Assembly: GCF_000299335.2 (NCBI RefSeq)
Contig: NZ_CP004387.1
Coordinates: forward strand, 2,108,001-2,172,000
Source of the DNA: Isoalcanivorax pacificus W11-5
GTDB taxonomy: Bacteria; Pseudomonadota; Gammaproteobacteria; Pseudomonadales; Alcanivoracaceae
Reading direction: 5' to 3'
Length of the DNA: 64,000 bases
A model generated the notes under the pieces. The model did not search any database. It was not told where the DNA came from and saw nothing but the letters and a program-made list of their open reading frames with translations. This document shows, piece by piece, positions 53,103-62,193 of the stretch (position 1 is its first letter; every line of letters starts with the position of its first letter). The translations under genes were made by a program, and so were the position numbers.

Positions 53103-53753
53103 TCAGCCAAATGCGGACACCGGGCAACTCACTCCGGTGCCCCCCAGCCCGCAGTATCCGTTCGGGTGACGATCCAGATATTGCTGGTGATAGGTTTCAG
53201 CATAATAAAATATCGGCGCCGGCAGGATTTCCGTAGAAATCTGTCCGAGCCCGGCCTGGTCCAGCGCGTGCTGATAGGCCGCCCGGCTTTGCGTGGCCAG
53301 CTGCTGCTGGGATGCATCAAAGCAGTAGATGCCGGAGCGATACTGTGTCCCCACATCATTGCCCTGGCGCATGCCCTGCGTCGGATCGTGGCTTTCCCAG
53401 AACACTTTCAGCAACGTCTCATAGGTGGTCTGCGCGGGATAAAATACCACCAGCACCACTTCATTGTGCCCGGTGAGGCCACTGCAGACTTCCTCGTAGG
53501 TCGGGTTCGGTGTCAGGCCACCGGCATAGCCGACCGCCGTCACGCGCACGCCCGGCTGCTGCCAGAAACGCCGTTCCGCGCCCCAGAAGCAGCCCAGCCC
53601 GAACAGGGCCTGCTGGTACTGCCCGGGCCAGGGCGGTGTCAGTGCCAAACCGGTGACGCGATGTGGTTCAGTCACCGGCATGGCCTGCTCGCGCCCCGGC
53701 AGGGCCTGCTCCGCCGTGGGCATCTGTTGTTTGTCAGCGTTGCTTCGCCACAT
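53103..53753 (-). CDS. msrA: Peptide methionine sulfoxide reductase MsrA
   Basis: MsrA reduces the S form of methionine sulfoxide in proteins. The 216-residue protein carries the catalytic Cys55 in [12 protein letters not shown], then [21 protein letters not shown] and [15 protein letters not shown]-terminal Cys201 and Cys210 ([12 protein letters not shown]) are the likely resolving residues. Start ATG 53753 has CGGAGG seven bases upstream, although the frame is open far further. Confidence 0.93.
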   Translation of the reverse strand: MWRSNADKQQMPTAEQALPGREQAMPVTEPHRVTGLALTPPWPGQYQQALFGLGCFWGAERRFWQQPGVRVTAVGYAGGLTPNPTYEEVCSGLTGHNEVVLVVFYPAQTTYETLLKVFWESHDPTQGMRQGNDVGTQYRSGIYCFDASQQQLATQSRAAYQHALDQAGLGQISTEILPAPIFYYAETYHQQYLDRHPNGYCGLGGTGVSCPVSAFG

Positions 53754-53948
53754 AAACGGCCTCCGTATTACCGACCACTCGCCCCATCGTGCTTGCAGCC
53801 GGTCAACAAGATCATTACATATCAGTAAACACCAAATGCGGCACACTGACGCTTTACCATGGTCATGACGTGGAGAATGGTGGTCCACGTTGCCGCTTTC
53901 AAGGCACGTACAATCGTGCCACACGACGATGACAAGGGAGTGTTTCCA

Positions 53949-55610
53949 TTGGGGCTGCTTGATACCGGCAAGGATCTGCGTCGCGCCAACACACTGGCGA
54001 CCATCCTGCTCAAGTACGGTTTTGGTGATGTGATCCGCCGCCTCGGGCTGGCCGCGCCGCTGGAACAGGCCGGCAAGCTGGTGCGCACCAGCATTGATCG
54101 CGATTTGCTGACCATGCCACCACCGCAGCGGCTGCGCTGTGCACTGGAGGAAATGGGGCCGACGTTCGTCAAGCTCGGCCAGATCCTGGCCACCCGTGTG
54201 GACATGTTCCCGCGTGAATGGATCGATGAGTTCGAGCGCCTGCAGGACAACACCCCGGCATTGCCCTTCGAACAGCTCTTGCCGATGGTGGAGCAGGCGC
54301 TCGGCAAACCGGTCACCAAGGTCTTCCGCAACATTGATCCGGTACCGCTGGGCGTGGCTTCCATTGGCCAGGTGCACCGCGCCACCACCCTGCGTGGTGA
54401 ACAGGTGGTACTGAAAATCCAGAAGCCCGACATCCGCGCCAAGATCGATTCCGACCTGCGTCTGTTGCGCCATGTGGCTCGGCTGGCCGTGGACAACTCC
54501 GCCGAGTTGCGCCGTTACCGGCCCGTGGAACTGGTGCGCGAATTCGAACGCTCACTCAGCCGTGAACTGGATTTCACCATCGAGGCGCGCAACGCCGACC
54601 GCATTCGCAAGAACCTGCGCAAGCTGGAATGGGTCAAGGTACCGCGGGTGTACTGGTCCTGGACCAGCCCCACCCTGAGCGTGCAGGAACTGATCGAAGG
54701 CATCCCCGCACGGCAGCTCGAACGCCTGGAAGCCGCCGGCATGGACCGCCCGCTGATTGCCCGCCGTGGCGCCGCCATCGCCTGGAAAATGGCACTGGAG
54801 GACGGCTTCTTCCACGCCGATCCGCATCCAGGCAATTTCCTGATCATGCCCGGCAACCGCATCGGCATGCTCGACTACGGCATGGTCGGCAAACTGTCCC
54901 ACTCACGCCGCGAGCAGATGGTGCAGATCATGAAATCGGTGGTGCTGCAGGAGCCGGAAGGCTGTGCGGCGGTGCTGGCCTCCTGGTCCGATGGCCAGCC
55001 GGTGAAGTATGAAGCGCTGGTGGCCGACGTCGAGGATGTGATCTCGCTTTACTATGGCATCCCGCTGGAAGACCTGGATGTCGGCGCCCTGCTCAACGAC
55101 ATCACCGGCCTGCTGCGCAACCATAATCTGGTCTTGCCGCCGGATATCGCCTTGCTGATCAAGGCGATCATCACGCTGGAAGGCTTCGGGCGCCTGATCC
55201 ACCCCGGCTTTGACGTGATGAGCGAGGCCGAGCCGCTGATACGCCGCATGCTGCGCCAACGCTACAGCCCGACGCGGCTGGCAAAGAACCTGAGCCTGAA
55301 GGCCCTCGACGCGGTAGACCGCCTGTATGCACCGCCAGCGCCCGCCGGCAACCCCGTCAGCGAAGGCAACGGCATCGATCCCCGCCATCTGGAACGGCTG
55401 GTGCGGCATATCGAGCGCTCTCAGTATCGACAGGTGCAGGCGATGCTCGTCACAGGCGGTATAATCGCCGGAGCCGTGATGCTCGGTGGGCGCACCCCGC
55501 CGACCCTGTGGGACATATCGCTGTTCGGTCTGCTGGTGTTTCTCGGCAGTACCACCTGGGGCGCCTGGCTGATGCTGGTGTCGCGCCGTTACCTGCGCGA
55601 ATGGGAATGA
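53949..55610 (+). CDS. ABC1/UbiB-family kinase-like membrane protein
   Basis: A 553-residue UbiB/AarF protein. The N-terminal KxGQ motif is intact ([17 protein letters not shown]). Others are the Ala-rich loop [33 protein letters not shown] and MLDYGMVG. Two hydrophobic segments at the C-terminus (about 500-545, [14 protein letters not shown] and [19 protein letters not shown]) form the membrane hairpin typical of UbiB, which supports ubiquinone synthesis. It is not in a ubiE-ubiJ-ubiB operon, so it may be a paralogue rather than the main UbiB. Start TTG 53949 is favoured by AGGGAG eight bases upstream; ATG 53859 would add 30 residues. Confidence 0.85.
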   Translation: MGLLDTGKDLRRANTLATILLKYGFGDVIRRLGLAAPLEQAGKLVRTSIDRDLLTMPPPQRLRCALEEMGPTFVKLGQILATRVDMFPREWIDEFERLQDNTPALPFEQLLPMVEQALGKPVTKVFRNIDPVPLGVASIGQVHRATTLRGEQVVLKIQKPDIRAKIDSDLRLLRHVARLAVDNSAELRRYRPVELVREFERSLSRELDFTIEARNADRIRKNLRKLEWVKVPRVYWSWTSPTLSVQELIEGIPARQLERLEAAGMDRPLIARRGAAIAWKMALEDGFFHADPHPGNFLIMPGNRIGMLDYGMVGKLSHSRREQMVQIMKSVVLQEPEGCAAVLASWSDGQPVKYEALVADVEDVISLYYGIPLEDLDVGALLNDITGLLRNHNLVLPPDIALLIKAIITLEGFGRLIHPGFDVMSEAEPLIRRMLRQRYSPTRLAKNLSLKALDAVDRLYAPPAPAGNPVSEGNGIDPRHLERLVRHIERSQYRQVQAMLVTGGIIAGAVMLGGRTPPTLWDISLFGLLVFLGSTTWGAWLMLVSRRYLREWE

Positions 55611-55675
55611 ACCGGCGCATCCGGCGGTCATAACATCCTGAATACTGTGCCGACCGGACGCCAAGGAGTGCCTGA

Positions 55676-56479
55676 ATGAGTCGCCGCCACCTGTCACTGA
55701 CGAAAACCGTGCTGGTCACCACCGCCGCACTGATCGCTGCCTGCAGCACATCGCCGCTGGGCCGCAACCAGTTCCTGCTGATGCCGGCAGCGGAAATGGA
55801 CGAAATGGGCGTCGCCGCCTACAACCAGATGAAAAGCGAAACCCCGGTCAGCAAGGACAGCCGCAAGGTCGCCTATGTCCGCTGCATCGCGGACAACATC
55901 ACCACCAGCCTGGACAGCGACCAGCAATGGGAGGTGAACCTGTTTCAGGACGACAGCGCCAACGCCTTCGCCCTGCCCGGCGGCAAGATCGGCGTCAATA
56001 CCGGGCTGCTCAAGGTGGCCACCAACCAGCACCAGGTGGCCGCCGTGATGGGCCATGAAGTGGGCCATGTGCTGGCCCAGCACTCCAATGAACGGGTGTC
56101 GCTGCAATACGCCACGCAAAGCGGCATGCAGATTCTTGCCGCCATGGCCGGCGAAGCCACCCAGGAAAAACAGATGCTGTTTGGCCTGCTGGGGCTGGGC
56201 GCGGAATACGGTATTGCCCTGCCGTTCAGCCGCAAACATGAAAGCGAGGCCGATGTGATCGGCCTGCAGCTGATGGCCCAGGCCGGCTTCGACCCGCGGG
56301 AAAGCGTGTCACTGTGGGAGAACATGGCCGCCGCCAGCGGCGGCAGCCCGCCACAGTTCCTGTCCACGCACCCGTCCCATGCCACCCGTATCCGCGACCT
56401 GCAGGCGCGCTTGCCGGAGGTGATGCCGTTGTATCAGCAGGCCCAGGCGGCGGGCCGCCGGCCGAACTGCACGCCCTGA
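55676..56479 (+). CDS. M48-family zinc metallopeptidase, lipoprotein
   Basis: A 267-residue periplasmic lipoprotein (lipobox around IAAC, Cys23). The zinc site is VMGHEVGHVLAQH with His127, Glu128 and His131; the third ligand lies in the HESEAD segment (188-193). The C-terminal STHPSHATRI matches the LoiP/YcaL/BepA-like group that degrades misfolded outer-membrane proteins. It is 65 bp downstream of the UbiB-type gene and ends at a strong bidirectional terminator. Confidence 0.92.
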   Translation: MSRRHLSLTKTVLVTTAALIAACSTSPLGRNQFLLMPAAEMDEMGVAAYNQMKSETPVSKDSRKVAYVRCIADNITTSLDSDQQWEVNLFQDDSANAFALPGGKIGVNTGLLKVATNQHQVAAVMGHEVGHVLAQHSNERVSLQYATQSGMQILAAMAGEATQEKQMLFGLLGLGAEYGIALPFSRKHESEADVIGLQLMAQAGFDPRESVSLWENMAAASGGSPPQFLSTHPSHATRIRDLQARLPEVMPLYQQAQAAGRRPNCTP

Positions 56480-56497
56480 GCGCGTGTGCCGGAAACA

Positions 56498-56525
56498 GAA
56501 AGGGGCGCTGCAAGGCGCCCCTTTC
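56498..56525. terminator. Bidirectional intrinsic terminator
   Basis: An 11-bp stem gaaaggggcgc (56498-56508) / gcgcccctttc (56515-56525) with loop tgcaag lies between convergent M48 and nfuA genes. The A/T ends of the arms are short, so termination strength on each strand is uncertain. Confidence 0.75.
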
Positions 56526-56540
56526 GTATCGTGATACCGC

Positions 56541-57134
56541 TTACTTGTAGTATGCGTTTTCGGTCATGGAGTGGTCCGTCTTGTCGCGGACTGCGGTCAG
56601 CTCCGGCAAGCGCTCCTTGAGGGTTTTCTCCACCCCGCTCTTCAGTGTCATGTCCACCGCCGAGCAGCCCTGGCAGCCACCGCCAAATTCCAGGATGGCA
56701 ACATTGTCATCGGTCAGTTCCAGCAACTGCACATTGCCTCCGTGCGCCGCCAGGCCGGGGTTGATCTCGGAGTACAGCACGTAGTTGATACGCTCTTCCA
56801 GCGAGGCATCGTCACTCAGTTCCGGTACCCGGGACTTGGGCGCGCGGAAGGTGAGCTGGCCGCCCATGCTGTCCTTCTTGTAATCAATGACGGCATCTTC
56901 CAGGTAGCGCACGCTGCTGCCGTCGATCCAGGCGTGAAAGCCTTCATAATCGATGCGCACATCATTGCCTTCCTGCTCACCTTCGGGGCAGTAGGCCATG
57001 CAGCACTCTGCATGCGGCGTACCGGGGCGTTCTACAAAAATACGTACACCAATCCCCGGCGAGCTCTGTTTGGCGAGCAGGTCGCGCAAGTAGTCCTGAG
57101 CGGTCGGGGTTACCGTAATCAGCGTTTCTGCCAT
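56541..57134 (-). CDS. nfuA: Fe/S biogenesis protein NfuA
   Basis: A 197-residue iron-sulfur carrier. The N-terminal degenerate A-type domain ([18 protein letters not shown]) is followed by an Nfu domain with the cluster-binding Cys154 and Cys157 in [15 protein letters not shown]. NfuA delivers 4Fe-4S clusters to apo-proteins. Possible clients in this window include AcnD, RimO, CysH and CysI. Start ATG 57134 ([10 protein letters not shown]) has GAGAG upstream. Confidence 0.95.
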   Translation of the reverse strand: MAETLITVTPTAQDYLRDLLAKQSSPGIGVRIFVERPGTPHAECCMAYCPEGEQEGNDVRIDYEGFHAWIDGSSVRYLEDAVIDYKKDSMGGQLTFRAPKSRVPELSDDASLEERINYVLYSEINPGLAAHGGNVQLLELTDDNVAILEFGGGCQGCSAVDMTLKSGVEKTLKERLPELTAVRDKTDHSMTENAYYK

Positions 57135-57258
57135 GAGTCTCTCGGGCTGAGAATTTCCGACTATTTTAGTCAAGTATGCAGCAGCATGCCAGCATCGCTC
57201 ACGGGCGTGCCTGCAACGGCTCTGCTATGCTTGCCCCCTTTTCCGCCAGGACCACACT

Positions 57259-58584
57259 GTGCTTGACCGGGACCGCAGCCGCCGCATCCTTGCCCTCGCC
57301 CTGCCAATCATGGCTGCCATGGCCAGCCAGAGCCTGTTGAACCTGGTCGATGCAGCCATGGTCGGCAGCCTCGGTGACGCCGCCCTGGCCGCCGTGGGCA
57401 TCGGTGGCTATGCCAACTTCATGGCCATCAGCCTGGTGCTTGGCCTCGGTGCCGGGGTACAGGCCGTGGTGGCGCGGCGCAAGGGCGAAGACGCCAGCGA
57501 CGTGTATGCCGTCCCGCTGAACGCCGGCCTGCTGCTGGGCCTGGGCATTTCGATACCGATCCTGCTGTTTTTCCTGCTGTTTGCCGGTGATCTCGTCAAC
57601 TTTCTCAACACTGATCAGGCCGTGCGCGAGCTGGCGGAACCCTATCTGCTGGCGCGCATCGGCGGTGTCTTTGCGGTGGCAATGAATTTCAGCTATCGCG
57701 GCTACTGGAACGGCATCAATCGCTCCGGCGTCTACCTGCGCACCCTGGTCACGGTGCATGTCGTCAACGTGATCCTCAGCTACGGGCTGATCTACGGCGC
57801 TTTCGGCCTGCCGGAACTGGGCAGCACCGGCGCCGGCATTGGCACCACCGTGGCGCTGTACGCCGGCAGCCTGCTGTACCTGCTCCAGACCTGGCGCGAA
57901 GGCCGTGTGCACGGCTTCATGCGCGCGTTGCCGACACGGGCGACGCTGGCCAGCATCCTGCGCATTTCGGCGCCGAACTCGTTGCAGCAATTGCTGTTCT
58001 CGGCCGGGTTGACGGTGCTGTTCTGGATCATCGGCCGTATCGGCACCGCTGAAGTCGCGGTGTCGCATGTCCTGATCACGCTGGTGCTGTTCCTGATCCT
58101 GCCGGCCATCGGCCTGGGCCTGTCCGCCACCTCGCTGGTCGGCCAGGCACTGGGGCGGCGCGACGCCGAGGACGCCTACCGCTGGGGCTGGGACGTGACG
58201 CGCATCGCCACGCTGCTGCTGGGGCTGATGGCGATGCCCATGTGGCTCGTGCCGGACCTCATCCTGGGCGTGTTCCTGCACGACCCGGCGCTGATCGAGC
58301 TGGGCCGGCTGCCACTGATGATCACCGGCGTCGCCATCTGCCTGGACGGCATCGCCATTGTGTTTACACAGGCCCTGCTGGGGGCCGGCGCCGCCCGCTC
58401 GGTGATGCTGGTGACACTGTGTGTACAGTGGTTTTTCTTTCTGCCGCTTGCCTATATCATCGGCCCCGTGCTGGGCGCAGGTCTGCTGGGCGTCTGGATA
58501 CTCCAGGCCGGGCAACGATTATTGACCTCCACCCTGCTGGGCTGGCTCTGGGTCCGTCGACGCTGGGCCAGTATTGAACTTTGA
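57259..58584 (+). CDS. MATE-family efflux transporter
   Basis: A 441-residue inner-membrane protein with about twelve helices in two MATE repeats. N-terminal LALPIMAAMASQSLLNLVDA and MVGSLGDAALAAVGIG are typical of the NorM/DinF-type superfamily. Start GTG 57259 has CAGGA upstream. It is divergent from nfuA and close to the downstream small gene. It is presumably a cation-coupled exporter of toxic organic compounds. Confidence 0.9.
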   Translation: MLDRDRSRRILALALPIMAAMASQSLLNLVDAAMVGSLGDAALAAVGIGGYANFMAISLVLGLGAGVQAVVARRKGEDASDVYAVPLNAGLLLGLGISIPILLFFLLFAGDLVNFLNTDQAVRELAEPYLLARIGGVFAVAMNFSYRGYWNGINRSGVYLRTLVTVHVVNVILSYGLIYGAFGLPELGSTGAGIGTTVALYAGSLLYLLQTWREGRVHGFMRALPTRATLASILRISAPNSLQQLLFSAGLTVLFWIIGRIGTAEVAVSHVLITLVLFLILPAIGLGLSATSLVGQALGRRDAEDAYRWGWDVTRIATLLLGLMAMPMWLVPDLILGVFLHDPALIELGRLPLMITGVAICLDGIAIVFTQALLGAGAARSVMLVTLCVQWFFFLPLAYIIGPVLGAGLLGVWILQAGQRLLTSTLLGWLWVRRRWASIEL

Positions 58585-58618
58585 GCGGCCTTCATGGCCG
58601 CTGCCCGGGAGAAACCCC

Positions 58619-58861
58619 ATGCAAGATAACCAGCCTGTTCCCATCCAGGACAATCCCGAACCAGGCAAACCGAATCTGTTTCAGGTGATCTGGAGCGTGA
58701 TCGCCGCGCTGTTCGGTGTACAAAGCGGCAAGAACCGCGAGCGGGACTTCAAGCAAGGCAAGGCCGGCGACTATATTCTGGTCTATGTGGTGCTGGTGGT
58801 GGCGATGGTGCTGGGCATGGTGGTCACCGTGAACATGGTGCTCGACGCGGCCAGTAAATAA
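58619..58861 (+). CDS. DUF2970-type small membrane protein
   Basis: An 80-residue protein with a soluble N-terminus, FQVIWSVIAALFGVQSGKNRERDF (given in two parts as FQVIWSVIAALFG and VQSGKNRERDF) and a C-terminal membrane helix (ILVYVVLVVAMVLGMVVTV). This is the layout of DUF2970. ATG 58619 has GGGAG upstream. It lies 34 bp after the MATE gene on the same strand. Function is unknown. Confidence 0.78.
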   Translation: MQDNQPVPIQDNPEPGKPNLFQVIWSVIAALFGVQSGKNRERDFKQGKAGDYILVYVVLVVAMVLGMVVTVNMVLDAASK

Positions 58862-58916
58862 CCGCCGTCCATAACCATATAGCGATATAGTCCTTTTCGC
58901 TCCAGAACCGATTTGC

Positions 58917-58952
58917 TAGAGTGCGCGGCCCTCACGTAAAGGCGTGAGGGCC
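58917..58952 (+). promoter_or_regulatory. Candidate -10 element and 5'-end hairpin of the cysI transcript
   Basis: TAGAGT (58917-58922) could be the -10, with a start near 58929. A perfect 10-bp hairpin ggccctcacg (58927-58936) / cgtgagggcc (58943-58952) would then sit at the extreme 5' end of the mRNA. No good -35 is visible, as expected for a promoter needing an activator such as CysB. Confidence 0.5.
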
Positions 58953-58988
58953 TGATTAATGAATGACTTAGGGTGATGTCCCGACGCC

Positions 58989-60650
58989 ATGTACGTATAC
59001 CAGGATTATGACCGCCAGCTGCTGAACGAGCGCGTGGCACAGTTCCGCGACCAGACCCGCCGCTATCTGGACGGGCAGCTCAGCGATGACGAGTTTCTGC
59101 CGCTGCGTCTGCAGAACGGCCTGTATATCCAGCGCTATGCACCGATGCTGCGTGTTTCGGTGCCCTACGGCATGCTCAACAGCACCCAGTTGCGCACGCT
59201 GGGCCATATTGCCCGCACCTGGGACAAGGGCTATGCCCACGTCTCGACCCGCCAGAACATTCAGTACAACTGGCCGGAGCTGGAAAACGTACCGGACATC
59301 CTCGCCGAACTGGCCAAGGTGGAGATGCACGCCATCCAGACCAGCGGCAACTGCATCCGCAACGTCACCACTGACGAATTCGCCGGCATCAATGCCGCAG
59401 AAGTCGAGGACCCCCGTCCCTGGTGCGAAATCATCCGCCAGTGGGCCACCTTCAACCCCGAATTCGCCTACCTGCCACGCAAATTCAAGATTGCCGTGAA
59501 CGCGGTGCCGAACGAAGACCCGGCATTGATCGGCGTGCATGACATCGGTGTGCAGATCGTTCACCGTGATGGCGAAACCGGCTTTACCGTGCTGGCGGGT
59601 GGCGGCCTGGGCCGCACACCGATGACCGGCGAAGTGATCGGTGAGTTCGTGCCGTGGCAGCACCTGCTGTCGTACCTGGAAGCGATCCTGCGCGTATACA
59701 ACAAGTACGGCAATCGCGACAACAAGTACAAGGCGCGCATCAAGATCCTGGTAAAGGCGCTCGGCGCAGAAAAATTCCGCGAGCTGACCGAAGCCGAATT
59801 CGCCGAGCTGAAAGACGGCCCGATCACCCTGACCGCCGACGAAGTCGATCGCATGCGCGGTCATTTCAGCGAACCGGCCTATGACGGCAGTGCCACTGAC
59901 CAGCCGGCCGCGCTGACCGAGGCGCTGGCATCAAGCAAGGCGTTCAATCGCTGGTACCACACCAACGTGCACGCCCATCGCCAGCCGGGCTACGCGGCGG
60001 TGACGCTGACACTGAAAAAGACCGGCCGCGCGCCCGGCGACATCACCGATACCGAATTCGATGCCGTCGCTGACCTTGCCGATCAATACAGCTTTGGCGA
60101 ATTGCGCACCACCCACCAGCAGAACATCGTGCTCGGCGATGTGCGCCAGGACCAGCTGTTTGCCCTGTGGGAAGCACTGGAAGTGCTCGGCTTTGCGACA
60201 CCGAACCTGAAACTGCTGACCGATATCATCGCCTGCCCCGGCGGTGATTTCTGTTCGCTGGCCAATGCCAAGTCGATCCCGATTGCGGAAGCCATCCAGC
60301 GTCATTTCGAAGACATGGACTACCTGCACGATCTCGGCCCGATCGACCTGAACATTTCCGGCTGCATGAACGCCTGTGGCCATCACCACATTGGCCACAT
60401 CGGCATTCTTGGCGTGGACAAGAAAGGCCGGGAGTACTACCAGATCACCCTGGGAGGTCGTGGTGACAAGACCTCGCGTATCGGCGAAAAACTCGGCCCC
60501 TCGTTCGAGGCCGACGAAGTGGTGCCGGTAATCGCCAGGCTGGTCGACCTGTACGTGGAACAGCGCCAGCCGGACGAGCTGTTCATCGACACCTACGAAC
60601 GCCTGGGTATCGACCCCTTCAAGGAGCGCGCTTATGCCAGCCATCATTAA
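58989..60650 (+). CDS. cysI: Sulfite reductase hemoprotein (nitrite/sulfite reductase family)
   Basis: A 553-residue siroheme enzyme that reduces sulfite to sulfide. Siroheme/4Fe-4S ligands are Cys416 and Cys422 in CPGGDFC and Cys459 and Cys463 in SGCMNACG. Substrate-binding Arg/Lys lie in HVSTRQNIQYNW and SGNCIRNVT. The DUF934 gene overlaps its end by 17 bases, a pairing typical of sulfite rather than nitrite reduction in this group. No CysJ flavoprotein is adjacent, so another electron donor is implied. It works downstream of CysH (29.5 kb). Confidence 0.93.
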   Translation: MYVYQDYDRQLLNERVAQFRDQTRRYLDGQLSDDEFLPLRLQNGLYIQRYAPMLRVSVPYGMLNSTQLRTLGHIARTWDKGYAHVSTRQNIQYNWPELENVPDILAELAKVEMHAIQTSGNCIRNVTTDEFAGINAAEVEDPRPWCEIIRQWATFNPEFAYLPRKFKIAVNAVPNEDPALIGVHDIGVQIVHRDGETGFTVLAGGGLGRTPMTGEVIGEFVPWQHLLSYLEAILRVYNKYGNRDNKYKARIKILVKALGAEKFRELTEAEFAELKDGPITLTADEVDRMRGHFSEPAYDGSATDQPAALTEALASSKAFNRWYHTNVHAHRQPGYAAVTLTLKKTGRAPGDITDTEFDAVADLADQYSFGELRTTHQQNIVLGDVRQDQLFALWEALEVLGFATPNLKLLTDIIACPGGDFCSLANAKSIPIAEAIQRHFEDMDYLHDLGPIDLNISGCMNACGHHHIGHIGILGVDKKGREYYQITLGGRGDKTSRIGEKLGPSFEADEVVPVIARLVDLYVEQRQPDELFIDTYERLGIDPFKERAYASHH

Positions 60651-61131
60651 AGACGGTACCATCGTCGATGATTCCTGGCAGCGCCTGACTGCCGAACAGA
60701 TTGAACAGCAAGGCCTGCCGGCCGAAGGCGACCTGATCGTGCCGCTGCCGGTGTGGCAGGCGCAGCGCGATGCCATCGCCGCACGGGCGGGTCGCACCGC
60801 CGTGTGCCTGGAGCCAGGCGAGGAGCCCTCCGAAATCGCAGCCGACCTGGATCGCCTGCCGCTGGTGGCCATCGATTTCCCGGCTTTCAAGGATGGTCGC
60901 GGCTATTCCTACGCACGCGAGCTGCGCACCCGCTACCAGTACACAGGTGAAGTCCGCGCAGTGGGCGATGTGCTGCGCGATCAGCTGTTCTACATGCACC
61001 GCGTCGGCTTCAATGCCTTCCAGATTCGTGCGGACCGCGACATTGAAGATGCGCTCAACGGCCTGAAGGATTTCTCCGTCACCTATCAGGGCGATGTGAA
61101 CGATCCGCGTCCGATCTACCGTCGCCGCTGA
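60634..61131 (+). CDS. DUF934 protein, sulfite-reductase partner
   Basis: A 165-residue member of DUF934, a family nearly always found next to this type of sulfite reductase. Recognisable parts are the C-terminal FPAFKDGRGYSYARELRTRY, VGDVLRDQLFYMHRVGFNAF and GDVNDPRPIYRRR. Its exact role is unknown; a part in electron transfer to, or assembly of, CysI is inferred. It overlaps cysI by 17 bp and ends before a strong terminator. Confidence 0.92.
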   Translation: MPAIIKDGTIVDDSWQRLTAEQIEQQGLPAEGDLIVPLPVWQAQRDAIAARAGRTAVCLEPGEEPSEIAADLDRLPLVAIDFPAFKDGRGYSYARELRTRYQYTGEVRAVGDVLRDQLFYMHRVGFNAFQIRADRDIEDALNGLKDFSVTYQGDVNDPRPIYRRR

Positions 61132-61140
61132 GGCCGACGG

Positions 61141-61176
61141 CAATAAAAAACCGCGCAAATGCGCGGTTTTTTATTG
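61141..61176. terminator. Strong bidirectional terminator
   Basis: A 16-bp perfect inverted repeat: caataaaaaaccgcgc (61141-61156) and gcgcggttttttattg (61161-61176) with loop aaat. The G+C core plus A/T runs on both sides terminates both the cysI-DUF934 transcript and the convergent zntB gene. Confidence 0.95.
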
Positions 61177-61204
61177 CCCGGGGAAAGCAGGCCCGGGTCT
61201 ACAG

Positions 61205-62167
61205 CTAAAGCCACTTCCAGCGCTTGAGGACCACCGCCATCACCAGCCCGATGATCAGCAGCCCTGTCGCGAAGACCATGAAACCGTTGTGTGATTCAGC
61301 CCCCGGCATGCCCCCAAGGTTGACGCCCATCAGGCCGGTAAGAAACCCCATCGGCAGGAAGATGATCGAGACAATCGCCAGCACATACATGCGCTGGTTG
61401 AGCGCATCCGCAAGACGATTGCTGAGGTCTTCCTGGGCAATCAGGGCATGCTCCCGCGCGGCATCAAGATCTTCCAGCAGACGTTGCAGCCGGTCCGCCA
61501 CTTCGCGCAACTGGCCGCGCTCACGGTCCGACAGCGGGCTGGCGGGGTCCACCAACCGGGCCAGCGCATCACGCTGCGGCGCCAGAAAACGGCGCAACAC
61601 CGTCACCCGGCGCCGCACCAGCGACATCTCGCCGAGCATGGCACGGCTCTGGCGCTGCATCGCGGCTTCCTCGTACTCACCGACCTGCTCTTCCACCTGA
61701 TCGACCACGTCTTCCATGTTCCAGGTGAGGTCATCGACCAGTTCCACCAGCAGGCCATAGCTGGTGCCAGGCGCATCGCCCTGGTCAGCCCGGGCCAGCA
61801 GGCTGCTGACCGCACGCAGTTGCCGCCGCTGGGTGCTGATTACGCGGCCCGGTGTCACCCACAGGCGAATCGCGATCATGTCTTCCGGCTCGGCACCGGG
61901 ATTGAGATTGACGCCACGCAGGTAGACCAGCAGGCCCTCCTGCATCATGGTCACACGCGGCCGGGTTTCCTGCGCCAGCAGGGCATCGGAAACCAGTGCC
62001 GGCACATCTTTCTGCTCATACAACCAGACAGACGAGGCGTCTGCGGTGTAGTCCAGATGCACCCACAGCAGCCCCTGTGATGGCTCCCACTGGCAGACAC
62101 CCTCCCAGTCGAGCGTACGGGCGCCGCCCCGGCCATCCAGCAGCACGGCATGCACGAGTCCTTCCAT
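61205..62167 (-). CDS. zntB: Zinc transporter ZntB (CorA family)
   Basis: A 320-residue CorA-superfamily protein with a large cytoplasmic N-terminal domain, long helices, and two C-terminal membrane helices (VLAIVSIIFLPMGFLTGLMG and FMVFATGLLIIGLVMAVVL). The loop between them reads GVNLGGMPG rather than the Mg-type GMN motif, which is the ZntB pattern. It is predicted to carry Zn2+, probably driven by the proton gradient. It lies 26 bp downstream of acuI on the same strand. Confidence 0.88.
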   Translation of the reverse strand: MEGLVHAVLLDGRGGARTLDWEGVCQWEPSQGLLWVHLDYTADASSVWLYEQKDVPALVSDALLAQETRPRVTMMQEGLLVYLRGVNLNPGAEPEDMIAIRLWVTPGRVISTQRRQLRAVSSLLARADQGDAPGTSYGLLVELVDDLTWNMEDVVDQVEEQVGEYEEAAMQRQSRAMLGEMSLVRRRVTVLRRFLAPQRDALARLVDPASPLSDRERGQLREVADRLQRLLEDLDAAREHALIAQEDLSNRLADALNQRMYVLAIVSIIFLPMGFLTGLMGVNLGGMPGAESHNGFMVFATGLLIIGLVMAVVLKRWKWL

Positions 62168-62193
62168 GGCGCTCTCCTTGGCTTTTATCGACG

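Noticed and set aside
53103-54473. Long N-terminal extension of the msrA frame to 54473
   Set aside because: MsrA begins at 53753 with a strong ribosome site; the extension is antisense to the UbiB-type gene and does not resemble protein.
57199-58515. 438-codon minus-strand frame opposite the MATE gene
   Set aside because: Extremely Gln/His/Arg-rich with no hydrophobic core; it is the complement of hydrophobic codons in the transporter.
58927-58952. Hairpin before cysI as a terminator of the MATE/DUF2970 genes
   Set aside because: There is no T-run after the stem on the plus strand, and it lies about 65 bp past the DUF2970 stop; a 5'-end stem of cysI fits better.
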